Source: an uncultured Parabacteroides sp.
Lineage (GTDB): Bacteria; Bacteroidota; Bacteroidia; Bacteroidales; Tannerellaceae
Direction of reading: 5' to 3'
Assembly: GCA_944326775.1 (NCBI GenBank)
Contig: CALVFH010000010.1
Span: 1-39,144, forward strand
DNA: 39,144 nucleotides
The position numbers and the translations under genes are program-made. Position 1 is the first letter of the stretch. Each line of letters opens with the position of its first letter. Positions 21,049 to 30,894 of the stretch are shown piece after piece. Below the pieces are notes generated by a model that worked only from the letters and a program-made list of their open reading frames with translations, was not told where the DNA came from and did no database searches.

Positions 21049-21056
21049 CAAATATA
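21049..21056 (-). promoter_or_regulatory. Candidate -7 box before the SLC13 permease
   Basis: On the minus strand TATATTTG is a perfect match to TAnnTTTG. The start of transcription would be near 21042, 27 bases before the ATG. An ATTG at 21080-21083 is 3 bases too far for an ideal -33 box. It may be a second promoter of the cys cluster. Confidence 0.4.
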
Positions 21057-21127
21057 AGAAGATATTAATACACATCCGGCAATTTTTCTCGCAAATTCAC
21101 CTTTCGAAGAAAAACAGACCAACAGAT

Positions 21128-21952
21128 TTAACAAATGGAAGAAATCGGTTTCACCACGAACCACGGATTCGTCAAATTCTCCTTATTATATTTAATTGGA
21201 GTTTTCTCATCAATATAAAAGACGTTACAACCCGCTGCTTTAGCAATGGCATGTCCTGCAGCGGTATCCCATTCCATAGTAGGGGCAAAACGAGGATAAA
21301 TATCTGCTGAACCTTCTGCTACAAGACAAATTTTCAGACTACTTCCACTGCTTATCAAAGTAACAGGTTGACCTCTTTTTCGTAAATTGTCTATATAACG
21401 TGCCGTATCTTCCGTCTGATGAGAACGAGATGCGACCACAACTATCCCCTGATGGGCTGAAGCCATGGGTAAACGTACACATTTAGCATGAATATCCGCC
21501 ATGGAAGGTTGCAACGTACAATCTACATCGGCTAATTTATAAGCACCAATAGAATCATTGGCAAAATACAACTCTTTACGAACTGGAACATAAATCACAC
21601 CTAATACCGGTACTCCTTTTTCTATCAAGGCTATATTAACCGTAAACTCTCCATTCTTTTTAATAAACTCCTTGGTTCCATCCAAAGGATCTACCATCCA
21701 AAAGAGTTTCCATTTCTTTCGCTCTTCATACGGTATTTGTTTTTCTTCCTCACTCAAAATAGGGAATGGAGTCACTGACAAAGCATCTACAATCAATTTA
21801 TTTGAAGCTTTATCTGCTAATGTCAACGGAGAATTATCAGCTTTCTGTTCAATACCAAAATCTGATGCTGGATTTTGATATATATTCATAATCTCTTTTC
21901 CAGCATCAATAGCAGCCCGTATTGCAATATAAAGATATTTCTTATAACCCAT
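21128..21952 (-). CDS. cysQ: 3'(2'),5'-bisphosphate nucleotidase
   Basis: A 274-residue member of the inositol-monophosphatase superfamily that hydrolyses PAP (left after sulfonate transfer) or PAPS. Metal-binding motifs are the Glu run 68-70 (LSEEE), DPLDGT (88-93) and WDTAAGHA near the C terminus. GSADIYPRFAPT fits CysQ rather than inositol phosphatase. It is the first gene of the cys cluster and is preceded by a good promoter. Presence of PAP disposal supports the sulfonation reading. Confidence 0.93.
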   Translation of the reverse strand: MGYKKYLYIAIRAAIDAGKEIMNIYQNPASDFGIEQKADNSPLTLADKASNKLIVDALSVTPFPILSEEEKQIPYEERKKWKLFWMVDPLDGTKEFIKKNGEFTVNIALIEKGVPVLGVIYVPVRKELYFANDSIGAYKLADVDCTLQPSMADIHAKCVRLPMASAHQGIVVVASRSHQTEDTARYIDNLRKRGQPVTLISSGSSLKICLVAEGSADIYPRFAPTMEWDTAAGHAIAKAAGCNVFYIDEKTPIKYNKENLTNPWFVVKPISSIC

Positions 21953-21976
21953 ATAAATTCCTAATTAATATTCGTA

Positions 21977-22008
21977 CGAAGATAAGTTTTTGCTTTCAAA
22001 AAAACAAA
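21977..22008 (-). promoter_or_regulatory. Promoter of the cysQ-led sulfonation cluster
   Basis: On the minus strand the -33 box TTTG (22005-22008) and the -7 box TATCTTCG (21977-21984, one mismatch) are separated by exactly 20 bases, the usual Bacteroidetes spacing. It directs transcription into cysQ, whose ATG is about 20 bases from the predicted start. Confidence 0.55.
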
Positions 22009-22073
22009 CTAATTATCGTATTTTGAGATTTCCCAGAATGCCATTCAAAGATTTTATAATTCAAACCTGCTCA

Positions 22074-22784
22074 TTAAAAAGATATGATGGAGCTTTGCAT
22101 AGTCAACAAATCTATAGTCCACAATTTTCCAGATAAAAGTTCACCACACTGAGTTATCACTTTAATAGTTTCAGAAGCTTCGACACAACCGACAATTCCT
22201 GGCAATACGCCCATTACTCCCAAAGACGGACGTGACATCGAACATAATTCGGATTCATTGGGATACAAATCTCGATAAGTTCTACCATTCGGCATATTAA
22301 AGACAGATACTTGTCCCTCAAATTCTCGAATCGCCCCATAAACATAAGGAATACCTAAACGAGCTGATACATCACTCAACAAATAACGAGTTTGAAAATT
22401 GTCTGTTCCATCAACAATCACATCATATCTCGACAATATGCTCTCGGCATTTTCTTTACTTAATCTGCATGAGTAAGTATCTATTTGAATTTGACTATTC
22501 AAAGCTTGTAAACGCCGACAGGCACACTTTACTTTCAATTGTCCAATCTCACTTTCTCCGTATAAAACTTGACGCTGTAAATTAGAAAAACTAACTACGT
22601 CATCATCTATCAATCCCAACCGACCTATGCCAGCCGATGTTAAATAAAGAGCTATAGGCGAACCCAATCCCCCCACACCTACTAATAGAACATTGGAATT
22701 TAATATTTTGCGTTGTCCTTCCTCTCCTATTTCACATAACATCAAATGTCGGGCATAACGTTCCTGCATTTTTATTTTCTCCAT
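22074..22784 (-). CDS. thiF: ThiF/MoeB-family adenylyltransferase lacking zinc cysteines
   Basis: A 236-residue E1-like enzyme predicted to adenylate the C-terminal Gly-Gly of ThiS. The nucleotide site GVGGLGSP, the LIDDD acidic loop, NLQRQVLY and DGTDNFQTRY are clear. The usual zinc pair CxxC is replaced: where relatives read CYRC this one has TYRD (in GRTYRDLYP), and no C-terminal CxxC is present. A Cys remains at SELCSM. The start at 22784 has GAAAGGA upstream; an in-frame extension to 22832 would run into an inverted repeat. It is last of the thi operon, so ThiF is the natural reading. Confidence 0.85.
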   Translation of the reverse strand: MEKIKMQERYARHLMLCEIGEEGQRKILNSNVLLVGVGGLGSPIALYLTSAGIGRLGLIDDDVVSFSNLQRQVLYGESEIGQLKVKCACRRLQALNSQIQIDTYSCRLSKENAESILSRYDVIVDGTDNFQTRYLLSDVSARLGIPYVYGAIREFEGQVSVFNMPNGRTYRDLYPNESELCSMSRPSLGVMGVLPGIVGCVEASETIKVITQCGELLSGKLWTIDLLTMQSSIISF

Positions 22785-22811
22785 ACCGATATTCCTTTCG
22801 TCAAGAAATAA

Positions 22812-22878
22812 GGCTGTATTAAAATAACACACGCCTCATTTTTTAATACATAAATGGGGTTTCTATTTTAATACAGCC
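22812..22878 (-). repeat. 15-bp perfect inverted repeat between thiH and thiF
   Basis: GGCTGTATTAAAATA (22812-22826) pairs perfectly with TATTTTAATACAGCC (22864-22878) around a 37-base loop. It fills most of the thiH-thiF gap and could be an mRNA stem controlling thiF, or the remains of a small mobile element. No transposase or target duplication was seen. Confidence 0.7.
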
Positions 22879-22910
22879 CTTACATAATTAATCAAATGAT
22901 ATCAAAATAT

Positions 22911-24059
22911 TCAGCTTGCACAAAGCTCTGATTGACAATTAACAGCATCAAAAGACTGATCCCAGTCTTTCCAAACAGGTTCAATACCTATTTTCTGCAA
23001 TGCGATTGTCACCTCCTTTGCAGTACGTTCATCACTTACATGAAATTGTTCCAAGGTTTGCGGATAAGAATAATAACCACCTGGTTCTGTCTTACTTTCT
23101 GCACTCATGGTCGTTACTCCCAAACGTGCCATATTATCACGAAAAGTCGCACTTTCCCGTGTAGAATAAGAGATATCGACATCATGATCGAAAATACGCG
23201 TAGCAAAGGTAATTTGTGCCAACTCACGATCATTGACGACTACATTCGGCTGAAAACCTCCATTTTCTGAAGGGCGCATTCTCGGGAAATTAAAACTGTA
23301 TTTCGTTTTCCAATAATGCTTCTGTAAATAGCGTAAATGATATGCCATCATGGTAATATCGGTACGCCATTCTTTTTCCAATCCCAATAACACGCCCATT
23401 CCAATACTATGTACTCCGGCTTGCCCCATACGATCAAAACCATTGACCCTCCAGTCAAACTTTGATTTCATTCCACGTGGATGATAAATATTGTAATTGG
23501 CTTTATGATACGTTTCCTGAAAACAAATTACCCCATTCATTCCATGATGAGTCAATTCACGATATTCCTCGGCGGAAAGAGGCATCACCTCAATTTTCAA
23601 ATTGGAAAAATAAGGCTTTGCCAAATCCAAGGCACGAGCAATGTAAGGAACACCGGCTTTTGCAGGATTCTCCCCGGTTACTAACAACAAATTTTCGAAT
23701 GGAGCAAGTTTCTTGATAGCCTTATATTCATTAACAATTTCTTCCTCTGTTAAAATCGTGCGCTTCATCGGATTACTGATATGGAATCCACAATATACGC
23801 AGGAATTGGTGCAGGAATTTGTAATATACAGCGGAACAAACATCGACATGGTATTGCCAAAACGCTCTCGTGTATATTTATAGCTAAGCCGCGCCATTGT
23901 TTCCAAATACGGTTCTGCAGCTGGAGATATAAGAGCCATATAGTCTTGGACATCCAAATGCTCCTTAGCTAAAGCTCGACATACATCTGCTTCGGTTTTC
24001 GAAGCAATCTGTGCTGTTGTTTCATCCCAATCTATCGTTTCAAGATATTCTGAAAACAT
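22911..24059 (-). CDS. thiH: 2-iminoacetate synthase (tyrosine lyase)
   Basis: A 382-residue radical SAM enzyme that cleaves tyrosine to dehydroglycine (2-iminoacetate), p-cresol being the by-product, for thiazole synthesis in anaerobes. The SAM cluster is Cys83, Cys87, Cys90 (NSCTNSCVYC); LVTGENP, PRMRPSENGG and the C-terminal ThiH region (TTMSAESKTEPGGY) follow. It sits between thiC and thiF. Length and ends are normal. Confidence 0.95.
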   Translation of the reverse strand: MFSEYLETIDWDETTAQIASKTEADVCRALAKEHLDVQDYMALISPAAEPYLETMARLSYKYTRERFGNTMSMFVPLYITNSCTNSCVYCGFHISNPMKRTILTEEEIVNEYKAIKKLAPFENLLLVTGENPAKAGVPYIARALDLAKPYFSNLKIEVMPLSAEEYRELTHHGMNGVICFQETYHKANYNIYHPRGMKSKFDWRVNGFDRMGQAGVHSIGMGVLLGLEKEWRTDITMMAYHLRYLQKHYWKTKYSFNFPRMRPSENGGFQPNVVVNDRELAQITFATRIFDHDVDISYSTRESATFRDNMARLGVTTMSAESKTEPGGYYSYPQTLEQFHVSDERTAKEVTIALQKIGIEPVWKDWDQSFDAVNCQSELCAS

Positions 24060-24121
24060 ATTCTTTCCTATTTTAAATTCGTTTTAAATACTTGTTGGCA
24101 AAATTAAACGGCGTTCCCAGC

Positions 24122-24159
24122 GGGGACAGTGCTTCCAGAGGATTTTTAGTGCTGTCCCC
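24122..24159 (-). other. GC-rich hairpin between thiC and thiH
   Basis: Arms GGGGACAG (24122-24129) and CTGTCCCC (24152-24159) enclose a 22-base loop in the 138-base thiC-thiH gap. The local GC content is well above that of the neighbouring genes. It lacks a T run on the minus strand, so it is more likely an mRNA processing or attenuation stem than a terminator. Confidence 0.5.
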
Positions 24160-24197
24160 CGGCAGGTATGCTGCGAATCAATTCCGCCAACGGCTTT

Positions 24198-25895
<1,698 letters not shown>

Positions 25896-25913
25896 TTAAA
25901 TGTAAATACTTTT

Positions 25914-26690
25914 CTATTTGTCCAAAAATGCTGTCAACGGAGACGAGGCTGAAGCTTCTAAATTATTTGCAATACCTCCTAATCCAGCTTCATAAGCAAG
26001 TCTTCCCGCTTCAACAGCTTGTTTGAATGCTTTGGCCATTTCTACCGGATTCCCGGTAACCGCAATAGCTGTATTTACCAATACAGCAGAAGCTCCAATT
26101 TCCATAGCTTTAGCAGCATGACTCGGAGCACCGATTCCAGCATCAACGACAACCGGGATACCCGCTTGTTCTATAATAATTTGCAGAAAGTCCAATGTCT
26201 GGAGCCCCTTATTTGTTCCAATAGGTGCACCCAACGGCATAACAGTTGCAGCTCCCGCTTCTTCCAGTTGTTTACACAATACCGGATCTGCTTGGCAGTA
26301 AGGCAAGACAACGAATCCTAATTTTACCAATTGCTCCGTAGCTTTCAACGTTTCTACCGTATCTGGCAACAAATAGCGAGGATCCGGGTGAATTTCCAGT
26401 TTTAACCAATTGGTGCCAAAAGCTTCACGTGCCATCTGAGCTGCAAAAACAGCTTCCTCCGCATTACGAACCCCGGATGTATTTGGCAAAAGCTGGATAT
26501 TGGGATGTATGATATGCTTCAACATATCGTCTTCCTTATCTTCTAACTCAATACGCTTCATAGCCACCGTAACCATCTCCGTACTAGAAGCAAGTATTGC
26601 ATTCTCCATAAGGATGTTTGAATTAAACTTTCCTGTTCCAAGAAATAAGCGGGAATTAAATTCTTTTCCTGCGATAACTAATTTTTCCAT
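25914..26690 (-). CDS. thiG: Thiazole synthase
   Basis: A 258-residue TIM-barrel enzyme that joins deoxyxylulose-5-phosphate, ThiS-thiocarboxylate sulfur and the imine from ThiH into the thiazole phosphate. The Schiff-base lysine is Lys97 ([10 protein letters not shown]); [21 protein letters not shown] and AVLVNTAI are typical. The start at 26690 ([11 protein letters not shown]) is chosen over an in-frame extension to 26759 that would overlap thiS. It follows thiS by 58 bases. Confidence 0.96.
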   Translation of the reverse strand: MEKLVIAGKEFNSRLFLGTGKFNSNILMENAILASSTEMVTVAMKRIELEDKEDDMLKHIIHPNIQLLPNTSGVRNAEEAVFAAQMAREAFGTNWLKLEIHPDPRYLLPDTVETLKATEQLVKLGFVVLPYCQADPVLCKQLEEAGAATVMPLGAPIGTNKGLQTLDFLQIIIEQAGIPVVVDAGIGAPSHAAKAMEIGASAVLVNTAIAVTGNPVEMAKAFKQAVEAGRLAYEAGLGGIANNLEASASSPLTAFLDK

Positions 26691-26748
26691 TGATATCTTT
26701 GTTCTTTTTATTTTAGGTGTAATTATAAATTTCAATATGCGAATTAAA

Positions 26749-26949
26749 TCAGCCTCCACACGCTGCTTTTATAATCACCAACGAATCAGACTCATTCATC
26801 ATATGAGTACTCCATTGAGATCGAGGAATCATTTGATTGTTCACTGCAACAGCAACACCCTTCTCTGGTAACTGAAGTTGAGAGGAAACATCTTGCAAAG
26901 TTGCATACTCTTTACATTCTACAATTTGATTATTTACTCGTATTTTCAT
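26749..26949 (-). CDS. thiS: Sulfur carrier protein
   Basis: A 66-residue ubiquitin-like carrier. It ends in the required Gly-Gly (KAACGG), which ThiF adenylates and which is then converted to a thiocarboxylate that donates sulfur to ThiG. The beta-grasp pattern starts [12 protein letters not shown]. It is the first gene behind the TPP riboswitch, consistent with the operon's regulation. Confidence 0.95.
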   Translation of the reverse strand: MKIRVNNQIVECKEYATLQDVSSQLQLPEKGVAVAVNNQMIPRSQWSTHMMNESDSLVIIKAACGG

Positions 26950-27011
26950 AGAACCTTAATTTGAAATGAAATAACAAAGGAATAACTTCCGAACGGAAAA
27001 AGGAAAGTCTG

Positions 27012-27090
27012 AAAACAATCCCTACGGCAGTATGAACTGCGTCAGGTTCGAAGGGTATGATCTCAGCCCGTCTGGGCACCCCTTTGTCTT
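27012..27090 (-). ncRNA. TPP riboswitch (THI element)
   Basis: Read on the minus strand, this has the conserved THI-box parts: GGGGTGCC, GGCTGAGA, CATACCCTT, GAACCTGA and TTCATACTGCCGTAGGGA. A P1-like helix pairs ACAA near 27085 with TTGT near 27015. It lies about 60 bases before thiS and should switch off the thi operon when thiamin pyrophosphate is plentiful. A strong U-run terminator was not seen, so control may be through translation of thiS. Confidence 0.96.
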
Positions 27091-27099
27091 TATCAATGG

Positions 27100-27107
27100 C
27101 AAATATG
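27100..27107 (-). promoter_or_regulatory. Candidate -7 box of the thi operon
   Basis: On the minus strand CATATTTG matches TAnnTTTG at 7 of 8 positions and lies just upstream of the TPP aptamer, as expected. No clear -33 box is visible. Confidence 0.35.
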
Positions 27108-27159
27108 GCGATTTTTTTTCATATCACTCATATTCTCCCCATGTTTTTTATTTTTTATT

Positions 27160-27167
27160 TACCTTTG
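27160..27167 (+). promoter_or_regulatory. -7 box of ispE
   Basis: TACCTTTG is a perfect TAnnTTTG match 29 bases before the ispE ATG. The same box occurs before pyrB. The -33 region is poor. Confidence 0.5.
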
Positions 27168-27195
27168 TATTCCGATTACAAAAAATACCGTATAT

Positions 27196-28005
27196 ATGAT
27201 TACCTTTCCAAATGCTAAAATTAATTTAGGGCTAAATATTGTAGAAAAACGCTCCGACGGATATCATAATATAGAAACTATATTCTATCCCGTCCCCATC
27301 AAAGATGCGCTGGAAATTATACCGGCCCCAAAAACAACAATCCAACAAACAGGTATTCCTCTAGACCTACCGGCAGAAAAAAATATTGTCGTAGAAGCAA
27401 TCCGCCAATTAAAAAAATATTCTGAAATTCCTCCGCTTGAAATTCATTTACTGAAGAATATTCCATTCGGTGCAGGTCTAGGAGGAGGGTCTGCAGATGC
27501 TGCTTTTATGCTGAAAATGCTCCGAGATTTTTTTCAGTTAAACTTAAACGACACGTTATTAGAAGACATTGCTTCACAAATTGGAGCAGATTGCCCGTTC
27601 TTTATCCGAAATACTCCTGTTTTCGCTTCAGGCATTGGAGATCAATTTGAGAAAATTGAATTTTCTCTAAAAGGTTATTGGTTATGTCTCGTCAAACCGG
27701 ATATTTTTGTTTCTACTCCACAAGCATATGCAGGAGCTACCCCAAAAAGGCCACAGGTTTCTTTAAAAGAAATTATTCGCCAGCCGATAGAAACTTGGAA
27801 GGAAACAATGGTTAACGATTTTGAAACAAATGTATTCCCACAATTTCCTGCAATCGGAAATATCAAACAAAAATTATATGAAGCCGGTGCATTATACGCA
27901 TCTATGTCCGGTTCTGGTTCTTCTGTCTTCGGAATCTTCCAAGCACCGACCCGTCTGAAAAAGAGTTTTCCCAATTGTTTCGTTTGGGAAGGAGCTTTTG
28001 AATAA
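27196..28005 (+). CDS. ispE: 4-diphosphocytidyl-2-C-methyl-D-erythritol kinase
   Basis: A 269-residue GHMP kinase that phosphorylates CDP-methylerythritol in the MEP route to isoprenoids. The N-terminal FPNAKINLGLNI and the ATP loop FGAGLGGGSADAA (91-103) are clear, as is the C-terminal SMSGSGSSVFG. It lies head-to-head with the thi operon. It is a single gene with its own promoter; pyrB follows after 96 bases with a separate promoter. Confidence 0.96.
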   Translation: MITFPNAKINLGLNIVEKRSDGYHNIETIFYPVPIKDALEIIPAPKTTIQQTGIPLDLPAEKNIVVEAIRQLKKYSEIPPLEIHLLKNIPFGAGLGGGSADAAFMLKMLRDFFQLNLNDTLLEDIASQIGADCPFFIRNTPVFASGIGDQFEKIEFSLKGYWLCLVKPDIFVSTPQAYAGATPKRPQVSLKEIIRQPIETWKETMVNDFETNVFPQFPAIGNIKQKLYEAGALYASMSGSGSSVFGIFQAPTRLKKSFPNCFVWEGAFE

Positions 28006-28067
28006 TTTGCAGCTTAAATAATACACGAAAAAGCTGGTAAAAGAGAATTTTCTTTTCCGATTTTTCC

Positions 28068-28075
28068 TACCTTTG
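28068..28075 (+). promoter_or_regulatory. -7 box of pyrBI
   Basis: TACCTTTG, a perfect TAnnTTTG match, lies 27 bases before the pyrB ATG. A T-rich run upstream is the only sign of a -33 element. No pyrimidine attenuator hairpin was found between it and pyrB. Confidence 0.5.
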
Positions 28076-28101
28076 CAAGAACGACAGAATATACACAATC
28101 T

Positions 28102-29016
28102 ATGAAAAGTAAAAGTTTAGTTTCAATCGATCAATGTTCCAAAGAGGACATTCTTCGTATTTTGGATAACGCACAAAAGTTTGAAGAAAATCCCAATCGC
28201 CGCCTGCTTGAAGGTAAAGTTGCGGCTACGCTATTCTTTGAACCTTCCACACGGACGCGTTTAAGTTTTGAAACCGCAATAAATCGTTTAGGCGGTCGCG
28301 TCATCGGATTCCAAGATGCATCTACGACCAGTTCTTCCAAAGGCGAAACATTGAAAGATACTATCTTAATGGTAAGCAACTATGCCGATTTGATCATCAT
28401 GCGACATTATTTGGAAGGTGCTGCCCGCTATGCTTCAGAAGTAACCAATATTCCTATCATCAATGCAGGAGATGGAGCTAATCAACATCCTTCACAAACG
28501 ATGCTCGACCTCTATTCTATCCGCAAAACACAAGGTAAATTAGAAAACTTGACTATTACGATGGTAGGTGATTTGAAATATGGCCGTACGGTACATTCAC
28601 TTATTGTCGGCATGTCTCATTTTAATCCGACTTTCCATTTCGTTGCCCCCAATGAATTAAGAATGCCTGATGAACAAAAAAACTTTTGCGACCAACACAA
28701 TATCAAATATTACGAACACACAGATTTTACAGAAGACATCATCAATCAAAGCGATATTCTTTATATGACACGTGTTCAACGAGAGCGCTTTACAGACCTT
28801 GAAGAATACGAACGAGTAAAGAATGTGTATATCCTGAAAAACGCTATGCTTGAAGGTAGTCGTGATAATTTACGCATTCTTCATCCTCTTCCACGCGTTA
28901 ACGAAATTGCATATGATGTTGATGACAATCCAAAAGCTTATTATATCCAACAGGCACGTAACGGGTTGTTTGCCCGTGAAGCTATTATTTGTGAAGTATT
29001 AGGTATTGAAATTTAA
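28102..29016 (+). CDS. pyrB: Aspartate carbamoyltransferase, catalytic chain
   Basis: A 304-residue enzyme that forms carbamoyl-aspartate in de novo pyrimidine synthesis. The carbamoyl-phosphate loop PSTRTR (48-53), [33 protein letters not shown], and the C-terminal HPLPRVNEI are all present. It is followed 12 bases later by pyrI, forming the two-subunit allosteric ATCase as in enterobacteria. Confidence 0.97.
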   Translation: MKSKSLVSIDQCSKEDILRILDNAQKFEENPNRRLLEGKVAATLFFEPSTRTRLSFETAINRLGGRVIGFQDASTTSSSKGETLKDTILMVSNYADLIIMRHYLEGAARYASEVTNIPIINAGDGANQHPSQTMLDLYSIRKTQGKLENLTITMVGDLKYGRTVHSLIVGMSHFNPTFHFVAPNELRMPDEQKNFCDQHNIKYYEHTDFTEDIINQSDILYMTRVQRERFTDLEEYERVKNVYILKNAMLEGSRDNLRILHPLPRVNEIAYDVDDNPKAYYIQQARNGLFAREAIICEVLGIEI

Positions 29017-29028
29017 AAAAGAAATATT

Positions 29029-29499
29029 ATGGCTATCAATAAAAATAATAAAGAACTGCAGGTAGCAGCCATTAAGAATGGAACAGTAATCGACCATATT
29101 CCCCCATGTCATTTATTTAAAGTTGCTTCATTACTGGAACTCGATAAAATGAAGAATAACACCATTACGATTGCAAACAATCTGCCAAGCAACAAATGCG
29201 GCACTAAGGGAATGATAAAGATTGCTGACAAATTCTTCGATGATAAAGAAATCGACCGGATTGCATTAGTTGCTCCCAATGTCATTTTGAATATCATTAA
29301 AGACTATGAAGTAATTGAAAAAAAACGTGTTGCTCTCCCGGATGAGATTATCGGCCTGGTTAAATGTAATAATCCGAAATGTATCACCAATAACGAACCA
29401 ATGCAAACACGTTTTGAAGTGGTGGATCGAGAAACCGGTACCCTAAAATGCCACTATTGTGAACGGAAAGTTCAGAAAGACGATATTATCATTGAATAA
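29029..29499 (+). CDS. pyrI: Aspartate carbamoyltransferase, regulatory chain
   Basis: A 156-residue regulatory subunit that binds CTP/ATP effectors and anchors to PyrB. The zinc site is Cys113, Cys118, Cys141, Cys144 (CNNPKC and CHYC). The nucleotide-binding N domain includes [13 protein letters not shown]. It is directly downstream of pyrB and closes the operon at a strong terminator. Confidence 0.97.
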   Translation: MAINKNNKELQVAAIKNGTVIDHIPPCHLFKVASLLELDKMKNNTITIANNLPSNKCGTKGMIKIADKFFDDKEIDRIALVAPNVILNIIKDYEVIEKKRVALPDEIIGLVKCNNPKCITNNEPMQTRFEVVDRETGTLKCHYCERKVQKDDIIIE

Positions 29500-29507
29500 A
29501 TAATTCC

Positions 29508-29565
29508 AGATAAGCAGGACGTTACAATTCTTTAAAACCAGTTCTTCCTGCTTATCTTTTCTTTT
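29508..29565 (+). terminator. Rho-independent terminator of pyrBI
   Basis: A perfect 12-base stem (AGATAAGCAGGA at 29508-29519, TCCTGCTTATCT at 29546-29557) is followed by TTTCTTTTTCTT. It lies directly after pyrI. Confidence 0.9.
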
Positions 29566-29584
29566 TCTTCCATTTTTACCGCTT

Positions 29585-30154
29585 ATGAAACATGACTGGA
29601 AACCTGGGACAATGATTTACCCTTTGCCGGCCGTTATGGTTTCGTGTGGCCGGGAACCTAACGAATATAATATTATCACAGTGGCATGGGTGGGTACTAT
29701 TTGCACCAATCCCCCGATGTGTTATATTTCTGTCCGACCTGAACGGCATTCTTATCCTATTTTAAAAGATTCTATGGAATTTGTTATAAACTTGACTAAT
29801 CGGGACTTAGCATTTGCAACCGACTGGTGTGGCGTCAATTCCGGAAAAAAACATCATAAGTTCGATGAAATGAAGCTAACACCTGGCAAAGCTTCTATCG
29901 TCAATGCACCTACCATTGAAGAATCACCGCTATGCATCGAATGCCGAACCAAAGAAATCCTTTCTCTCGGTAGTCACGATATGTTTATAGCTGATGTGGT
30001 TAACATTCAGGCCGATGATTGTTACCTCGATCCCGAAACCGGGGCATTCAACATGCAACGAGCTGGCCTTATAGCCTACTCTCACGGTAAATATTATGAA
30101 TTGGGCAACCTCATCGGCAAATTCGGTTGGTCCATTCAGAAAAAAAGTAAATAG
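29585..30154 (+). CDS. Flavin reductase-like (flavoredoxin type) protein
   Basis: A 189-residue cytosolic FMN-binding split-barrel protein of the flavin reductase/flavoredoxin group. YPLPAVMVSCG at the start, TVAWVGTICTNPPM, and SVRPERHSYPIL are the FMN-site pattern of this family; the C-terminal HGKYYELGN is typical too. It may transfer electrons in an anaerobic reductive pathway. It starts 85 bases after pyrI beyond the terminator and 10 bases before the next coding start. Specific role unknown. Confidence 0.85.
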   Translation: MKHDWKPGTMIYPLPAVMVSCGREPNEYNIITVAWVGTICTNPPMCYISVRPERHSYPILKDSMEFVINLTNRDLAFATDWCGVNSGKKHHKFDEMKLTPGKASIVNAPTIEESPLCIECRTKEILSLGSHDMFIADVVNIQADDCYLDPETGAFNMQRAGLIAYSHGKYYELGNLIGKFGWSIQKKSK

Positions 30155-30164
30155 CTTATCGATT

Positions 30165-30890
30165 ATGAAACTATTTCTTTCCCCTTTCCTTTTGCTATTT
30201 CCTCTCTGTTTATCAGCACAAAGAGGAGAATTCATGCTTCTGAAAGAACGTAAATGTAATATAGGCATACGCATTGGATTCAATGCATCACTTCCTATTG
30301 TCCATACACTTGCAATCGACGGAAAAGAATTGGATAGTTTCAGCCAACGTTATAGAGTTGGCTACTTGGCAGCAGTATCTTTAAGACTCGGAGAGAATCG
30401 TTTTTTCTTCAATCCAAGTATAAGTTGGCACCGGGCTGAAAGTGAACTTCAATTTGCTTTACCGCAAAATTTCGTCATGGATGATGACAAAGTCAATGAG
30501 GCTGCACTTGTTAATCATATTCATGTCAAAACTTCTTCCATAGAAGTGCCTCTTCTGATTGGTTATGATCTAATCAAGGAAAATCCCTACCGACTCAGTG
30601 TCATGATCGGGCCCAAAATCAAATATCGTTACAAAACGAATTACGATATTAATATTGTAGAAGCTGCTTATTCTTATTTTACCGAAGAAAACCATCCCTA
30701 TAATCTGAATCTAGTAACAGGCATCAATGTAACCATTGGAAGGCTTTTTCTAGACTTCAATTATGAATTCGGTATTACTCACACTTCCTCTTCATTCCTA
30801 TATGTCCTCTCTGACCTGGATTCTCCTTCTTCATTAGAATACAAATGGCGCACCAACACAATCAGCTTTGCTTTAGGTATTCTTTTCTAA
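30165..30890 (+). CDS. Outer-membrane beta-barrel protein (PorT-like)
   Basis: A 241-residue exported protein. A signal peptide covers about residues 1-18 (LFLSPFLLLFPL to SAQ). The rest is a series of alternating amphipathic strands, such as RFFFNPSISW, SVMIGPKIKY, LFLDFNYEFG and the C-terminal SFALGILF ending in Phe, the usual recognition end of an outer-membrane barrel. The start at 30165 is chosen because the signal peptide begins there; an earlier in-frame ATG would overlap the flavin reductase gene. It lies 10 bases after that gene. Function unknown. Confidence 0.75.
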   Translation: MKLFLSPFLLLFPLCLSAQRGEFMLLKERKCNIGIRIGFNASLPIVHTLAIDGKELDSFSQRYRVGYLAAVSLRLGENRFFFNPSISWHRAESELQFALPQNFVMDDDKVNEAALVNHIHVKTSSIEVPLLIGYDLIKENPYRLSVMIGPKIKYRYKTNYDINIVEAAYSYFTEENHPYNLNLVTGINVTIGRLFLDFNYEFGITHTSSSFLYVLSDLDSPSSLEYKWRTNTISFALGILF

Positions 30891-30894
30891 CCAT

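Noticed and set aside
15175..21952. Assimilatory sulfate reduction operon
   Set aside because: CysD, CysN and CysC are shared with assimilation, but no PAPS/APS reductase or sulfite reductase gene is present, whereas a sulfotransferase and CysQ are.
26691..26748. A hidden thiE between thiS and thiG
   Set aside because: Only 58 bases are available; an earlier start for ThiG in this gap would merely overlap thiS.
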